Shown here one piece after another: positions 8,510 through 19,507 of a stretch of 64,000 nt of DNA. A model generated the notes under the pieces. It was not told where the DNA came from, ran no database searches, and saw only the letters and a program-made list of their open reading frames with translations. Position 1 is the stretch's first letter, and the number at the start of each line of letters is the position of its first letter. Position numbers and translations under genes: made by a program. The stretch spans positions 2,604,001 to 2,668,000 of the forward strand of contig NZ_CP081006.1 in the NCBI RefSeq assembly GCF_022317005.1. Reading direction: 5' to 3'. The stretch is from Mycobacterium sp. IDR2000157661 (GTDB lineage Bacteria > Actinomycetota > Actinomycetes > Mycobacteriales > Mycobacteriaceae).

Positions 8510-9994
8510 TCACGGCCCGCCGTTTCCCGGATCGGCGTCATCGTCGCCGCCGAGCGCCCGGCGGGCCGCCTCAGCGGCCGCCGAACCCGGCCGCTTGCGC
8601 GACACCCAGCCCTCGATGTTGCGCTGAGAACCTGCCGATACCGCCAGCGCACCGGGCGGCACGTCCTCACGGATGACGGTGCCCGCGCCGGTGTATGCCC
8701 CGTCGCCCACGGTGACCGGTGCGACGAACATGGTGTCCGAACCGGTCCGGACGTGCGAGCCGATGGTCGTGCGGCTCTTGGTCTGGCCGTCGTAGTTGAC
8801 GAAGACGCTCGACGCGCCGATGTTGCTGTGCTCGCCGATGTCCGCGTCGCCCACGTAGGTCAGGTGGGGCACCTTGGTGCCGTCGCCTATCGTCGAGTTC
8901 TTCGTCTCGACGAACGCGCCGAGCTTGGCGGTGGCACCCAGCACGGTTCCCGGCCGCAGATAAGCGAACGGTCCCACCGCGGCGCCGGCGCCGATGGTCG
9001 CCTGCCCGCCGTGGGTGCGCACCACCACGGCGTCGTCGCCGACCGTCACATCGGTCAGCGTGGTGTCCGGCCCGACCTGGCAGCGGCCGCCGATGCGCGT
9101 CGCGCCCAGCAGTTGGGTCCCGGGGTGGACGATGGTGTCGCGGCCGATCGTCACGTCGACGTCGATCCACGTGGTCGCCGGATCGACGACCGTGACACCC
9201 GCCCGCTGGTGCGCGGCGACGATGCGCCGGTTCAGCTCGGCGCCCAACTCGGCGAGCTGCACCCGGTCGTTGACCCCGGCCACCAACGTCGAGTCGTCGA
9301 CGTGCTTGGCGCGCACCACCTCGCCGTCGGCTCGCATGATCGAGATGACGTCGGTCAGGTACTGCTCGTGCTGGGCGTTGTCGGACCGCAGCCGGCTCAG
9401 GGCCGGTCGCAACGCGGCGACGTCGAACGCGTACACCCCGGCGTTGACCTCGGTGATGGCCTGCTGCGACGCGGTGGCGTCGGCCTGCTCGACGATGCTC
9501 AGCAGATCCCCGCCCTGACCGTCGCTCGTGCGCAGGATGCGGCCGTACCCGGTCGGGTCGGGAAGCGTCGTGGTCAGCACGGTGGCCGCGGTCGGGGGGG
9601 CCCCATGCACGGCGATGAGGTCGGCGAGCGTGTCGGCGTCCAGCAGCGGGACGTCGCCCGAGGTGACGACGACGGTGCCGGCGAAGTCGGCGGGCAGCGC
9701 CGACAGGCCGCACTCGACGGCGTGGCCGGTGCCGAGCTGGTGTTCCTGAACGGCGGTGTCGATGGGCCTGCCCAGTTCCGTCGCCAGCTGCTCGACCGCG
9801 GGGACCACGCGGTCGCGGTCCTTGCCGACCACGACGACCAGATGTCGCGGAGCCACCTCGGCCGCCGCGTGCACCGCATGGGCGAGCATGGTGCGCCCGC
9901 CGAGGATGTGCAGCACCTTCGGGATGTCGGACCGCATCCGCGTGCCCGCCCCTGCCGCCAGAACGACGACCGCTGTCTCCGTGGATGCCGTCAT
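8510..9994 (-). CDS. glmU: Bifunctional GlmU uridyltransferase/acetyltransferase
   Basis: Makes UDP-GlcNAc for peptidoglycan. The N-terminal pyrophosphorylase domain (about 1-230) has [18 protein letters not shown] and the sugar-binding motifs around [13 protein letters not shown]. The C-terminal half is a left-handed beta-helix with hexapeptide repeats (for example [20 protein letters not shown]) and the acetyltransferase active site around VNYDG. The protein is 494 residues, like mycobacterial GlmU with its extended C-terminal tail. It lies on the same strand just below tRNA-Gln. Confidence 0.96.
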   Translation of the reverse strand: MTASTETAVVVLAAGAGTRMRSDIPKVLHILGGRTMLAHAVHAAAEVAPRHLVVVVGKDRDRVVPAVEQLATELGRPIDTAVQEHQLGTGHAVECGLSALPADFAGTVVVTSGDVPLLDADTLADLIAVHGAPPTAATVLTTTLPDPTGYGRILRTSDGQGGDLLSIVEQADATASQQAITEVNAGVYAFDVAALRPALSRLRSDNAQHEQYLTDVISIMRADGEVVRAKHVDDSTLVAGVNDRVQLAELGAELNRRIVAAHQRAGVTVVDPATTWIDVDVTIGRDTIVHPGTQLLGATRIGGRCQVGPDTTLTDVTVGDDAVVVRTHGGQATIGAGAAVGPFAYLRPGTVLGATAKLGAFVETKNSTIGDGTKVPHLTYVGDADIGEHSNIGASSVFVNYDGQTKSRTTIGSHVRTGSDTMFVAPVTVGDGAYTGAGTVIREDVPPGALAVSAGSQRNIEGWVSRKRPGSAAAEAARRALGGDDDADPGNGGP

Positions 9995-10077
9995 CCGGAC
10001 TCCTGCCTATCGAATGTGCGGTTTCATACGCGACACGCCGGTGACGCGGTGTGGAACCGCACAGTCGCGACCAAGTG

Positions 10078-10149
10078 CTCCGTCGCCAGGACTCGAACCT
10101 GAACTATCTGAACCAAAATCAGAGGTGCTGCCGATTACACCACGACGGA
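10078..10149 (-). tRNA. tRNA-Gln (anticodon TTG)
   Basis: On the minus strand the acceptor stem TCCGTCG/CGACGGA is perfect, the anticodon loop CTGATTTTGGTTCAG shows TTG, and the T arm reads CAGG-TTCGAGT-CCTG. The discriminator is G and CCA is not encoded. It lies upstream of glmU on the same strand. Confidence 0.95.
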
Positions 10150-10188
10150 TCGATCACCTCGTGATGCTAGTCCAGTGGTCCAACCAAC

Positions 10189-10201
10189 TACCCTGGTAGC
10201 C
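10189..10201 (+). promoter_or_regulatory. Probable leaderless promoter of the TetR gene
   Basis: TACCCT (10189-10194) fits the mycobacterial -10 pattern TANNNT and is followed by exactly seven bases before the GTG at 10202. This supports leaderless transcription and the choice of that start. Confidence 0.45.
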
Positions 10202-10849
10202 GTGGCTGCACTCGACAAGGAGGTCCGGGCACCGCGCGCGCGGATGACCGGCGCCGAGCGGCGCCACCAGCTCATCGACATCGCGCGGACGCTGTTCGCG
10301 CAACGCGGCTACGAAGGCACCTCGGTCGAAGAGATCGCGCAACGGGCCAACGTCTCCAAACCCGTCGTCTACGAGCATTTCGGCGGCAAGGAGGGGCTCT
10401 ACGCCGTGGTCGTCGACCGCGAGATGTCGGCCTTGCTCGACGGCATCACGTCGTCGTTGACCAGGATGACCAACAACCGCTCCCGGCTGCGCATCGAGCG
10501 GGTCGCGCTGGCGTTGCTGACCTACGTCGACGAACGCACCGACGGGTTCCGCATCCTGATCCGCGACTCCCCGGCGTCCATCACCTCCGGAAGCACCTAC
10601 TCGACGCTGCTCAACGAGGCCGTCAACCAGGTGTCGTCGATCCTGGCCGGTGACTTCTCCCGCCGCGGCCTCGACCCCGAGATGGCCCCGCTGTACGCGC
10701 AGGCGTTGGTCGGTTCGGTGTCGATGACCGCGCAGTGGTGGCTCGACGTGCGCGAGCCCAAGAAAGAGGTCGTCGCCGCGCATCTGGTCAACCTGTGCTG
10801 GAACGGGCTGATGCACCTGGAGAACGATCCGCTGTTGCTCGACGAGTGA
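10202..10849 (+). CDS. TetR family transcriptional regulator
   Basis: One-component repressor, 215 residues. The N-terminal HTH domain contains RRHQLIDIARTLFAQRGYEG and ISKPVVYEHFGGKEGLY-type helices (here VSKPVVYEHFGGKEGLY). The C-terminal half is the ligand/dimer domain. It corresponds by position, between glmU and mfd, to Rv1019 of M. tuberculosis. The GTG start at 10202 is supported by a -10 box seven bases upstream; GTG 10175 is the alternative. It is divergent from tRNA-Gln and glmU. Its targets are unknown. Confidence 0.88.
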   Translation: MAALDKEVRAPRARMTGAERRHQLIDIARTLFAQRGYEGTSVEEIAQRANVSKPVVYEHFGGKEGLYAVVVDREMSALLDGITSSLTRMTNNRSRLRIERVALALLTYVDERTDGFRILIRDSPASITSGSTYSTLLNEAVNQVSSILAGDFSRRGLDPEMAPLYAQALVGSVSMTAQWWLDVREPKKEVVAAHLVNLCWNGLMHLENDPLLLDE

Positions 10850-10926
10850 CCGGATGATCGACGCCTTCGCCAGCGAACGACTTCGCAATGCGGATATCGT
10901 GAACCCACCGCGAGGACAGGGGCGCG

Positions 10927-11208
10927 ATGGCGGACGAAATCGCCGACATCCGTACCGACGAGCGGATTCCCCAGGAGGCGTACCTGCCCACCTTCGTGCG
11001 CAGTCTGGTGATGACGCCGATGGCCGCCCCCGCACCGGTCGGCGCGATCGGTGTGTACTGGGCCCGCCGGGGTGTGCCCCGTGCCGAGGTGGTCGGCGCG
11101 CTTGAGCGGTTGGCCCGCCTGGCCGCCGCGGCGCTGGACCGCTTCCCCGAACGGATCCCGGACCCGGGCTTCGGGCGCGTCAGGGGTGACGCCGACGCGC
11201 TGAGTTAG
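10927..11208 (+). CDS. GAF-domain C-terminal fragment protein
   Basis: 93-residue protein. The segment VRSLVMTPM followed by PVGAIGVYWARRGVPR and an Ala/Leu-rich helix looks like the second half of a GAF sensor domain (last strands and closing helix). The N-terminal half of the fold and any effector domain are missing. An ATG with AGGGGCG upstream makes translation plausible. It may be a truncated relic of a GAF regulator or a short stand-alone protein. It lies between the TetR gene and mfd, where I recall no gene in M. tuberculosis. Confidence 0.55.
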   Translation: MADEIADIRTDERIPQEAYLPTFVRSLVMTPMAAPAPVGAIGVYWARRGVPRAEVVGALERLARLAAAALDRFPERIPDPGFGRVRGDADALS

Positions 11209-11273
11209 CCGGTCGTGGGCGGGACTTGACCGGCCCCAACGCCTTTAGCGGGTCCGCCTAGGATGGACGCATC

Positions 11274-14200
11274 ATGACCGCATCGGGGACCCTTGCTGTC
11301 CCAACCCCGATCGCGGGGCTTGTCGAGCTTGCGCTGCGCGATCCCTCGCTGGGCGAGATCAGCCGCCGCGCGGCCGACAGACCCGTCGATCTGTCCGTCG
11401 TCGGCCCGGCCGGCGCTCGGCTGTACGTGGCGTCGGCGATCGCGCAGGCCTCCCCGCTCGTCGCCGTCACCGCCACCGGACGCGAGGCCGACGACCTGAC
11501 GGCCGAACTGCACGGCGTGTTCGGCGACGCCGTCGCGATGTTCCCGTCCTGGGAGACGCTGCCGCACGAGCGGTTGTCGCCGGGTGTCGACACGGTCGGC
11601 GCGCGGATGCTGCTGCTGCGCCGGTTGACCCATCCCGACGACGAGCGCCTCGGCCCGCCGCTGCGGGTGGTGGTCACCACCGCACGCTCGCTGCTTCAGC
11701 CCATGGCGCCCGACCTCGCGGCCACCGACCCGGTGACGCTCACGGTCGGGGCGGACTCGGACTTCGACGACCTGATCGCCCGCCTCGTCGAACTGGCCTA
11801 CACCCGCGTCGACATGGTCGGCAAGCGCGGCGAGTTCGCGGTGCGCGGCGGCATCCTCGACCTCTTCCCGCCCACCTACGAGCATCCGGTGCGCGTCGAG
11901 TTCTGGGGCGACGAGGTCTCTGAGATGCGGATGTTCTCCGTGGCCGACCAACGGTCCATCCCCGAGATCGACATCGACACCGTCATCGCCGTGGCCTGCC
12001 GCGAACTGCTACTCACCGACGACGTCCGCAAACGCGCCGTCGAGCTGGCCCGCGAGCACCCGGTGGGGGAGAACACGCTGCCCGGAAGTGTGCCCGACAT
12101 GTTGGCCAAGTTGGCCGAGGGCATTCCGGTCGACGGCATGGAGGCGCTGCTGCCGGTGCTCAAGACGACCGGGGGCCGCGGCGAACTCTCCGTCCTGTCC
12201 GACCATCTGCCCGCCGGCACGCCCCTGCTGATCTGCGACCCCGAGAAGGTGCGCACCCGCGCCGCCGACCTGATCAAGACCGGACAGGAGTTCCTCGAGG
12301 CGTCGTGGTCGACGGCGGCCGTCGGCGGCGACGTTCCCATTGACCTGGAGGCGATGGGCGCCTCCGGCTTCGTCGAGCTCGACGACGCGCGCGCCGCGGC
12401 CCGGGCCGGCGATCACCCGTGGTGGACGCTGAGCCAGCTGTCCAACGAGGCCGCGGTCGAAGTCGACATCCGGCCCGCTCCGTCGGCACGGGGCTCCGCG
12501 CACAGCATCGACGAGATCTTCGCGATGCTGCGCGCCCACGTCGCGACCGGCGGATACGCGGCGATCGTCACCCCGGGCACCGGCACCGCGCAGCGCGTCT
12601 GCGAGCAGCTCGCCGAGGCCGACACTCCCGCAGTGCTTCTCGAGCCGGGCGCACCGCTCAAGCAGGGTGCTGTCGGCGTACTCAAGGGCCCGCTGCACGA
12701 CGGGGTCGTCATCGCCGGCGCCAACCTCGTCGTCATCACCGAGACCGATCTCACCGGCAGCCGGGCCACCGCCACCGAGGGCAAGAGGCTGGCGGCCAAG
12801 CGGCGCAACGTCGTCGACCCGCTCGCGCTGACCACCGGTGACCTGGTGGTGCACGACCAGCACGGCATCGGGCGCTTCGTGGAGATGACCGAACGCGTGG
12901 TCGGCGGCGCCCGCCGCGAGTACCTGGTGCTGGAGTACGCGTCGAGCAAGAAGGGGCAGACAGCGGACCGGCTCTACGTGCCGATGGACTCGCTGGACCA
13001 ACTGTCGCGCTATGTCGGCGGCGAGGCTCCGACGTTGTCCAGACTCGGCGGCAGCGACTGGGCCAACACCAAGACCAAGGCCCGCCGCGCGGTGCGCGAG
13101 ATCGCAGCCGAACTGGTGTCGTTGTACGCCAAGCGCCAGGCCTCCCCGGGGCATGCGTTCGGCCCCGACACCCCATGGCAGAACGAGATGGAGGACGCCT
13201 TCGGCTTCACCGAGACGGTCGACCAGCTGACCGCGATCACCGAGGTCAAGGCCGACATGGAGAAGCCGGTGCCGATGGACCGGGTGATCTGCGGCGACGT
13301 CGGGTACGGCAAGACCGAGATCGCGGTGCGCGCGGCGTTCAAGGCCGTGCAGGACGGCAAGCAGGTGGCGGTGCTGGTGCCGACGACGCTGCTGGCCGAC
13401 CAGCACCTGCAGACCTTCAGCGAGCGCATGGCCGGGTTCCCGGTGACGGTCAAGGGGCTGAGCCGGTTCACCGACCCGGGCGAGTCCAGAGTCGTCCTGG
13501 AGGGCATGAAGGACGGCAGCGTCGACATCGTCATCGGCACGCACCGCCTGCTGCAGACCGGCGTCACCTGGAAGAACCTCGGCCTGGTGGTGGTCGACGA
13601 GGAGCAGCGGTTCGGCGTCGAGCACAAGGAGCACATCAAGTCGATGCGCACCCACGTCGACGTGCTGACCATGAGCGCCACCCCGATACCGCGCACGCTG
13701 GAGATGAGCCTGGCCGGCATCCGCGAGATGTCTACGATCCTCACCCCGCCCGAGGAGCGCTACCCGGTGCTGACCTACGTCGGTCCGCACGACGACAAGC
13801 AGATCGCCGCCGCGCTGCGACGCGAGATGTTGCGCGACGGACAGGCGTTCTACATCCACAACCGGGTCCGGACCATCGATGCGGCCGCGGCCCGGGTCCA
13901 GGCGCTCGTGCCGGAGGCCCGCGTCGTCGTCGCGCACGGCCAGATGCCCGAGGAACTGCTCGAACGCACCGTCGAGGGTTTCTGGAACCGCGAATACGAC
14001 GTCCTGGTGTGCACGACGATCGTCGAGACCGGCCTGGACATCTCCAACGCCAACACGCTGATCGTCGAGCGTGCCGACACCTTCGGCCTCTCGCAGCTCC
14101 ACCAGCTGCGCGGTCGGGTGGGCCGCAGCCGCGAGCGCGGTTACGCCTACTTCCTGTATCCGCCCGAGGTTCCGCTCACCGAGACGGCCTACGACCGGCT

Positions 14201-14942
14201 GGCGACCATCGCGCAGAACAACGAACTCGGCGCGGGTATGGCGGTCGCGCTGAAGGACCTCGAGATCCGGGGTGCGGGCAACGTCCTGGGCGCCGAACAG
14301 TCCGGCCATGTCGCCGGGGTCGGGTTCGACCTCTACGTACGCCTGGTCGGCGAGGCCGTCGAGGCGTACCGTGCGGCCTACTCCGCCCAAAGGGACGGGA
14401 AAACCGTTGCGGCGCCGGAGGAACCGAAGGATGTCCGCATCGACCTGCCGGTGGACGCGCACCTGCCGCCGGACTACGTCAACAGCGACCGGCTCCGGCT
14501 CGAGGGCTACCGCAGGCTGGCCGCGGCACCGGACCAGGACGCGGTCGACCGGGTGGTCGACGAGCTCGTCGACCGGTACGGCGCGCTGCCCGAACCCGCG
14601 CAGCGGCTGGTGGCCGTGGCGCGCTTGCGGTTGCTGCTCAAGCAGTACGGCATCACCGAAGTCGGCGTGGCGTCCGCGGCGACGCTGCGGCTGGCGCCGC
14701 TGACGCTGATGGACTCTGCGCAACTGCGGCTCAAGCGGATGTACCCGAGCGCGAACTACCGGGCCACCACGGCGACGGTGCAGGTGCCGATCCCGCGGGC
14801 CGGCGACGGGGTCGCGGCGCCACGCATCCGTGATCTTGAACTGGTGCGCATGGTCGCCGGATTGGTGCTGGCCCTCGATGGAAAACCGCAGGACAGTATT
14901 GATATAACGAGACTGGGGTCGGGTCAGGAACCGCGCGCATGA
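11274..14942 (+). CDS. mfd: Transcription-repair coupling factor
   Basis: Removes RNA polymerase stalled at lesions and recruits UvrA. It is 1222 residues with the expected order: UvrB-like N-terminus ([24 protein letters not shown]), a CarD-like polymerase-interacting domain ([14 protein letters not shown], around 520-600), RecG-like translocase with Walker [10 protein letters not shown] (around 675), DEEQ box (around 775), [13 protein letters not shown] and the GRVGRS motif VI, then the C-terminal TRCF domain. A -10-like TAGGAT at 11259-11264 ends nine bases before the ATG, giving at most a very short leader. mazG follows on the same strand. Confidence 0.97.
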   Translation: MTASGTLAVPTPIAGLVELALRDPSLGEISRRAADRPVDLSVVGPAGARLYVASAIAQASPLVAVTATGREADDLTAELHGVFGDAVAMFPSWETLPHERLSPGVDTVGARMLLLRRLTHPDDERLGPPLRVVVTTARSLLQPMAPDLAATDPVTLTVGADSDFDDLIARLVELAYTRVDMVGKRGEFAVRGGILDLFPPTYEHPVRVEFWGDEVSEMRMFSVADQRSIPEIDIDTVIAVACRELLLTDDVRKRAVELAREHPVGENTLPGSVPDMLAKLAEGIPVDGMEALLPVLKTTGGRGELSVLSDHLPAGTPLLICDPEKVRTRAADLIKTGQEFLEASWSTAAVGGDVPIDLEAMGASGFVELDDARAAARAGDHPWWTLSQLSNEAAVEVDIRPAPSARGSAHSIDEIFAMLRAHVATGGYAAIVTPGTGTAQRVCEQLAEADTPAVLLEPGAPLKQGAVGVLKGPLHDGVVIAGANLVVITETDLTGSRATATEGKRLAAKRRNVVDPLALTTGDLVVHDQHGIGRFVEMTERVVGGARREYLVLEYASSKKGQTADRLYVPMDSLDQLSRYVGGEAPTLSRLGGSDWANTKTKARRAVREIAAELVSLYAKRQASPGHAFGPDTPWQNEMEDAFGFTETVDQLTAITEVKADMEKPVPMDRVICGDVGYGKTEIAVRAAFKAVQDGKQVAVLVPTTLLADQHLQTFSERMAGFPVTVKGLSRFTDPGESRVVLEGMKDGSVDIVIGTHRLLQTGVTWKNLGLVVVDEEQRFGVEHKEHIKSMRTHVDVLTMSATPIPRTLEMSLAGIREMSTILTPPEERYPVLTYVGPHDDKQIAAALRREMLRDGQAFYIHNRVRTIDAAAARVQALVPEARVVVAHGQMPEELLERTVEGFWNREYDVLVCTTIVETGLDISNANTLIVERADTFGLSQLHQLRGRVGRSRERGYAYFLYPPEVPLTETAYDRLATIAQNNELGAGMAVALKDLEIRGAGNVLGAEQSGHVAGVGFDLYVRLVGEAVEAYRAAYSAQRDGKTVAAPEEPKDVRIDLPVDAHLPPDYVNSDRLRLEGYRRLAAAPDQDAVDRVVDELVDRYGALPEPAQRLVAVARLRLLLKQYGITEVGVASAATLRLAPLTLMDSAQLRLKRMYPSANYRATTATVQVPIPRAGDGVAAPRIRDLELVRMVAGLVLALDGKPQDSIDITRLGSGQEPRA

Positions 14943-14982
14943 CGTGTCCGCGCGCGGCGCGCATAGCGAGGAGGTCATCACG

Positions 14983-16146
14983 ATGACCGTCGTGCTCGTC
15001 GACCCCCGCCGCCCGTCGCTGATCCCCGTCGACGCGATCGACCTGCTGACCGGCGACGTCCAGTACACCGAGGAGATGCCGATCAAGGTGCCGTGGTCGC
15101 TGCCGTCGGCGCGGGCCTGCATGACCGGCGCCGCGGACGAGGAGGCAGCGCCGGTGCTGCTCTCGTCGGATCCCGAGCACCCCGCGGTCAAGGCGCGTCT
15201 GGCCGCCGGCGACAGGCTCATCGCCGCGCCAGGGGCCGCGCCGGGCGAACGTCTCGTCGACGCCGTCTCGATGATGGACAGGCTGCGCACCGCAGGCCCG
15301 TGGGAGAGCGAGCAGACCCACGACTCGCTGCGGCGCTATCTGCTCGAGGAGACCTACGAGGTGTTCGACGCGGTGCGCAGCGGTGATGCCGAGGCGTTAC
15401 GCGACGAACTCGGAGACGTGTTGCTACAGGTGCTCTTTCACGCCCGCATCGCCGAAGACGCGCCGCACAACTCGTTCGGTATCGACGACGTCGCCGACGC
15501 CCTGGTCCGCAAGCTCGGTAATCGTGTCCCCGCTGTCCTTGCCGGAGAGACGGTTTCGCTCGACGAGCAGCTCGCACAGTGGGAAGAGCGCAAGGCACTC
15601 GAGAAGAGGGCGAAGAAGGCATTCTCCGCCGTCGACGACGTGCCGACCGCACAACCCGCTCTGGCGTTGGCGCAGAAGGTGATCGAGCGAGTCACCGCCG
15701 CGGGTCTGCCCGCCGACTTGATCCCGGCGACGATCACGACCGTGACGGTTTCGGTCGACGTCGACTCCGAGAATTCGTTGCGCTCGGCGGTGCTCGAGTT
15801 CATGGACACCGTTCGGCGGGTCGAGCACGCCGTCGCGGCAGGCCGTCGCGGCGGAAACGTGCCGGAGGAGCTCGACGTGGCCCAGATGGGCCCGGTGTCC
15901 GGCGACGAATGGCGTGCCCACTGGCCGGGGTCCGAGCGGACCGCCGAACCGGCTGGAACCGCTGAGGTCTCTGAGGACTTTGAGGCTGCTGTGACAGGTA
16001 ATGTTTCCGATACCGAGCCGGCGCCGGACCGTGTCCCCGAGCCGTCGCCTGCCGACGTACCCGAGCCCGCACCCGCCGACGTACCCGAGTCCGCGCCGGT
16101 GGAGGTGCCGGAACCGTCGCCTGAGACCGCGGATTCGGCGCGCTGA
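14983..16146 (+). CDS. mazG: Nucleoside triphosphate pyrophosphohydrolase MazG with proline/glutamate-rich tail
   Basis: House-cleaning NTP pyrophosphohydrolase. The MazG domain has the metal-binding EETYEVFDAVR and ELGDVLLQVLFHARIAED motifs around residues 120-160, with a less conserved second repeat after it. I chose the ATG at 14983, preceded by GAGGAGGTC, because family members start (M)TVVLVDPRRPSL; a GTG at 14944 is rejected. The protein is 387 residues, about 60 longer than I recall for M. tuberculosis MazG. The excess is a C-terminal tail of repeated P-E-P/S-A-D-V-P units after about residue 330, probably disordered. It lies 40 nt downstream of mfd. Confidence 0.93.
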   Translation: MTVVLVDPRRPSLIPVDAIDLLTGDVQYTEEMPIKVPWSLPSARACMTGAADEEAAPVLLSSDPEHPAVKARLAAGDRLIAAPGAAPGERLVDAVSMMDRLRTAGPWESEQTHDSLRRYLLEETYEVFDAVRSGDAEALRDELGDVLLQVLFHARIAEDAPHNSFGIDDVADALVRKLGNRVPAVLAGETVSLDEQLAQWEERKALEKRAKKAFSAVDDVPTAQPALALAQKVIERVTAAGLPADLIPATITTVTVSVDVDSENSLRSAVLEFMDTVRRVEHAVAAGRRGGNVPEELDVAQMGPVSGDEWRAHWPGSERTAEPAGTAEVSEDFEAAVTGNVSDTEPAPDRVPEPSPADVPEPAPADVPESAPVEVPEPSPETADSAR

Positions 16147-16253
16147 GAACCGCCGATCGGCGATATGCGCGCCGAAATCCCGCGCACCGCTGAGCCGCTG
16201 TGCCGCGAATGCATGGGAACATGGGCCTTACCGAAGTTGGTTGAGGGAGTTTG

Positions 16254-16985
16254 GTGTCGCGGGTGCGTTGGCTACGCGCTGTCGCTGTGCTGGGAGCGAC
16301 GGCGTTGCTCTTGGCTTCGAGCTGCTCCTGGCAGGTGGGCACCCCCATTCCCGAGGGTGTGCCCCCGCCGCCCGGTGACCCGGTGCCCGCGATCGACACC
16401 CACGCGAAGGGTCGGCCGGCCGATCAACTGCGCGAATGGGCCGCCCAGCGAGCCCCTGAGCTGGGCATTCCCGCCGGCGCCCTGGAGGCCTACGCGTACG
16501 CCGCGCGGGTCGCCGAGGTCGAGAACCCGGACTGCCACCTGTCGTGGACGACGCTGGCCGGGATCGGCCAGGTGGAAAGCCACCACGGCACCTATCGAGG
16601 TGCCGCGATCGCCCCCAACGGCGACGTCCGCCCGCCGATCCGCGGCGTGCTGCTCGACGGCACCAACGGCAACCTCGAGATCATGGATGACGCCGCGATC
16701 AGCAACGACGGCGAATCGCAGTTCGCCCGGGCGATGGGGCCGATGCAGTTCATCCCGGAGACCTGGCGGCTCTACGGCGTCGACGCCAACAACGACGGTG
16801 ACGTCAGCGCCGACAACATGGACGACGCCGCGCTGTCCGCGGCCGGTTACCTGTGCTGGACCGGCAAGGACCTGTCGACCCCGCGCGGCTGGATGAATGC
16901 CCTGCGCGCCTACAACCTGTCCGACCAGTACGCCCGCACCGTGCGCGACTGGGCGAAGGCCTACGCCGAGGGACACCCCCTCTAG
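16254..16985 (+). CDS. lpqU: Lipoprotein LpqU, lytic-transglycosylase-like
   Basis: Exported lipoprotein, 243 residues, with a membrane-bound lytic murein transglycosylase (MltB/SLT-like) fold. The signal peptide ends in LLASSC, with lipidated Cys near residue 23. The catalytic-domain signatures are AGIGQVESHHG, containing the general-acid Glu, then RAMGPMQFIPETW and NMDDAALSAAGYLC. GTG 16254 follows GAGGGAG; GTG 16263 is an alternative. It lies between mazG and eno, the same order as Rv1021-Rv1023. It likely remodels peptidoglycan. Confidence 0.92.
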   Translation: MSRVRWLRAVAVLGATALLLASSCSWQVGTPIPEGVPPPPGDPVPAIDTHAKGRPADQLREWAAQRAPELGIPAGALEAYAYAARVAEVENPDCHLSWTTLAGIGQVESHHGTYRGAAIAPNGDVRPPIRGVLLDGTNGNLEIMDDAAISNDGESQFARAMGPMQFIPETWRLYGVDANNDGDVSADNMDDAALSAAGYLCWTGKDLSTPRGWMNALRAYNLSDQYARTVRDWAKAYAEGHPL

Positions 16986-17013
16986 GCACGCCGACCGACC
17001 GGGGAGGCTCTAG

Positions 17014-18342
<1,329 letters not shown>

Positions 18343-18345
18343 CCC

Positions 18346-19023
18346 GTGCCCGATGCGAAACGGCCCGACCCCAAGCGTCGGTCCCCGACTTCCCGGCCAG
18401 GGAAGTCGGGGGCGGGCAGCGCAGGCAAGGGCCGTCCTCGCAGCGCGGCTCGGCGCGAGTCGCGGGGTTCCGCACCTGAGGCCGAGCCGCAGGACAGCGG
18501 CATCGTCATCCGCCGCGCCATCGAATCGTCGGCCGAGCAGCAATCCGAGCAGCGCTTCGGATCGGCGGCACGGCGAGCCGCGATACTCGCCGCCGTCGTC
18601 TGTGTGCTGACTCTGACCATCGCCGGACCCGTGCGCACCTATTTCGCCCAGCGCACCGAGATGAAACAGATCCAGGCCACCGAACAGCAGTTGCGCGCGC
18701 AGATCGCCGAACTCGAACAGCAGAAGGCCAAGCTGGCCGACCCCGTGTTCATCGCCGCGCAGGCGCGCGAACGGCTCGGCTTCGTGATGCCCGGCGAGAT
18801 CCCCTACCAGGTGCAGCTGCCCCCCGGAGCGGCCGCGCCCGGCGTCGAGGAGGCCGCACCGGGCACCGCCGCGAACCCCGACCAACCCTGGTACACGGCG
18901 CTGTGGCACACCATCGCCGATGAGCCGCATGGTGTTTCGCCGGCCGCACCACCGCCGCCCGGCGTGCCGCAACCCGGCACACCACCGCCACCGCCGCCGC
19001 CGGCGCCTCCGCCCGGTGGTTGA
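18346..19023 (+). CDS. ftsB: FtsB/DivIC-like septum formation protein
   Basis: Bitopic division protein, 225 residues. A basic, disordered cytoplasmic N-terminus (1-75) precedes one membrane helix (about 80-100, AAILAAVVCVLTLTIAG). A short coiled coil follows (MKQIQATEQQLRAQIAELEQ), then the FtsB signature DPVFIAAQARERLGFVMPGE. The C-terminus is a Pro-rich tail. FtsB links FtsQ and FtsL at the divisome. The GTG start lies 3 nt after the eno stop. The position matches Rv1024. Confidence 0.88.
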   Translation: MPDAKRPDPKRRSPTSRPGKSGAGSAGKGRPRSAARRESRGSAPEAEPQDSGIVIRRAIESSAEQQSEQRFGSAARRAAILAAVVCVLTLTIAGPVRTYFAQRTEMKQIQATEQQLRAQIAELEQQKAKLADPVFIAAQARERLGFVMPGEIPYQVQLPPGAAAPGVEEAAPGTAANPDQPWYTALWHTIADEPHGVSPAAPPPPGVPQPGTPPPPPPPAPPPGG

Positions 19024-19507
19024 CCGGTCGGACCTCGACGCCGTCGCGCGGCAGCTGGGACGTGAAGCCCGCGGCGTGCTCGAGATCGCCTACCGGTGCC
19101 CCAACGGCGAACCCGGTGTCGTGAAGACCGCGCCGAGACTGCCTGACGGGACGCCGTTTCCGACGTTGTACTACCTGACCCACCCGGCACTGACCGCGGC
19201 GACAAGCCGGCTGGAGTCCTCCGGCCTGATGCGCGACATGACCGACCGGCTGCAGTCCGACCCGCAACTGGCCGACGCGTACCGCCGCGCGCACGAGTCG
19301 TATCTCGCCGAACGCGACGCGATCGAGCCTTTGAGCACAACGTTTTCCGGCGGTGGGATGCCGGACCGGGTGAAGTGCCTGCACGTGGTGATCGCGCACT
19401 CGCTGGCCAAGGGCCCGGGCGTCAACCCGTTCGGTGACGAGGCGCTGGCGCTACTCGCCGACGAGCCGGCATTGGCAGGAATACTCGAGCCAGGGAGGTG
19501 GGCGTGA
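19016..19507 (+). CDS. DUF501 family protein
   Basis: 163-residue protein of the conserved actinobacterial DUF501 family, function unknown. Recognisable segments are AYRCPNGEPGVVKTAPRLPDGTPFPTLYYLTHP and, near the C-terminus, VKCLHVVIAHSLAKGPGVNPFGDEA, which contain invariant Cys and His residues that could bind metal. The GTG at 19016 overlaps the end of the FtsB-like gene by 8 nt and its TGA overlaps the ppx2 start (GTGA), so it is translated in a tightly coupled operon. It corresponds to Rv1025. Confidence 0.88.
   Translation: MVDRSDLDAVARQLGREARGVLEIAYRCPNGEPGVVKTAPRLPDGTPFPTLYYLTHPALTAATSRLESSGLMRDMTDRLQSDPQLADAYRRAHESYLAERDAIEPLSTTFSGGGMPDRVKCLHVVIAHSLAKGPGVNPFGDEALALLADEPALAGILEPGRWA

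Noticed and set aside
8474..10102. 542-codon plus-strand frame opposite glmU
   Set aside because: glmU is complete and conserved on the minus strand and the frame also runs into the tRNA-Gln region.
12009..15290. 1093-codon open frame antisense to mfd
   Set aside because: Long antisense frames are routine in high-GC codon-biased genes; its translation is low-complexity (Arg/Gln/Val/Asp-rich) and matches no family, while mfd on the other strand is unambiguous.
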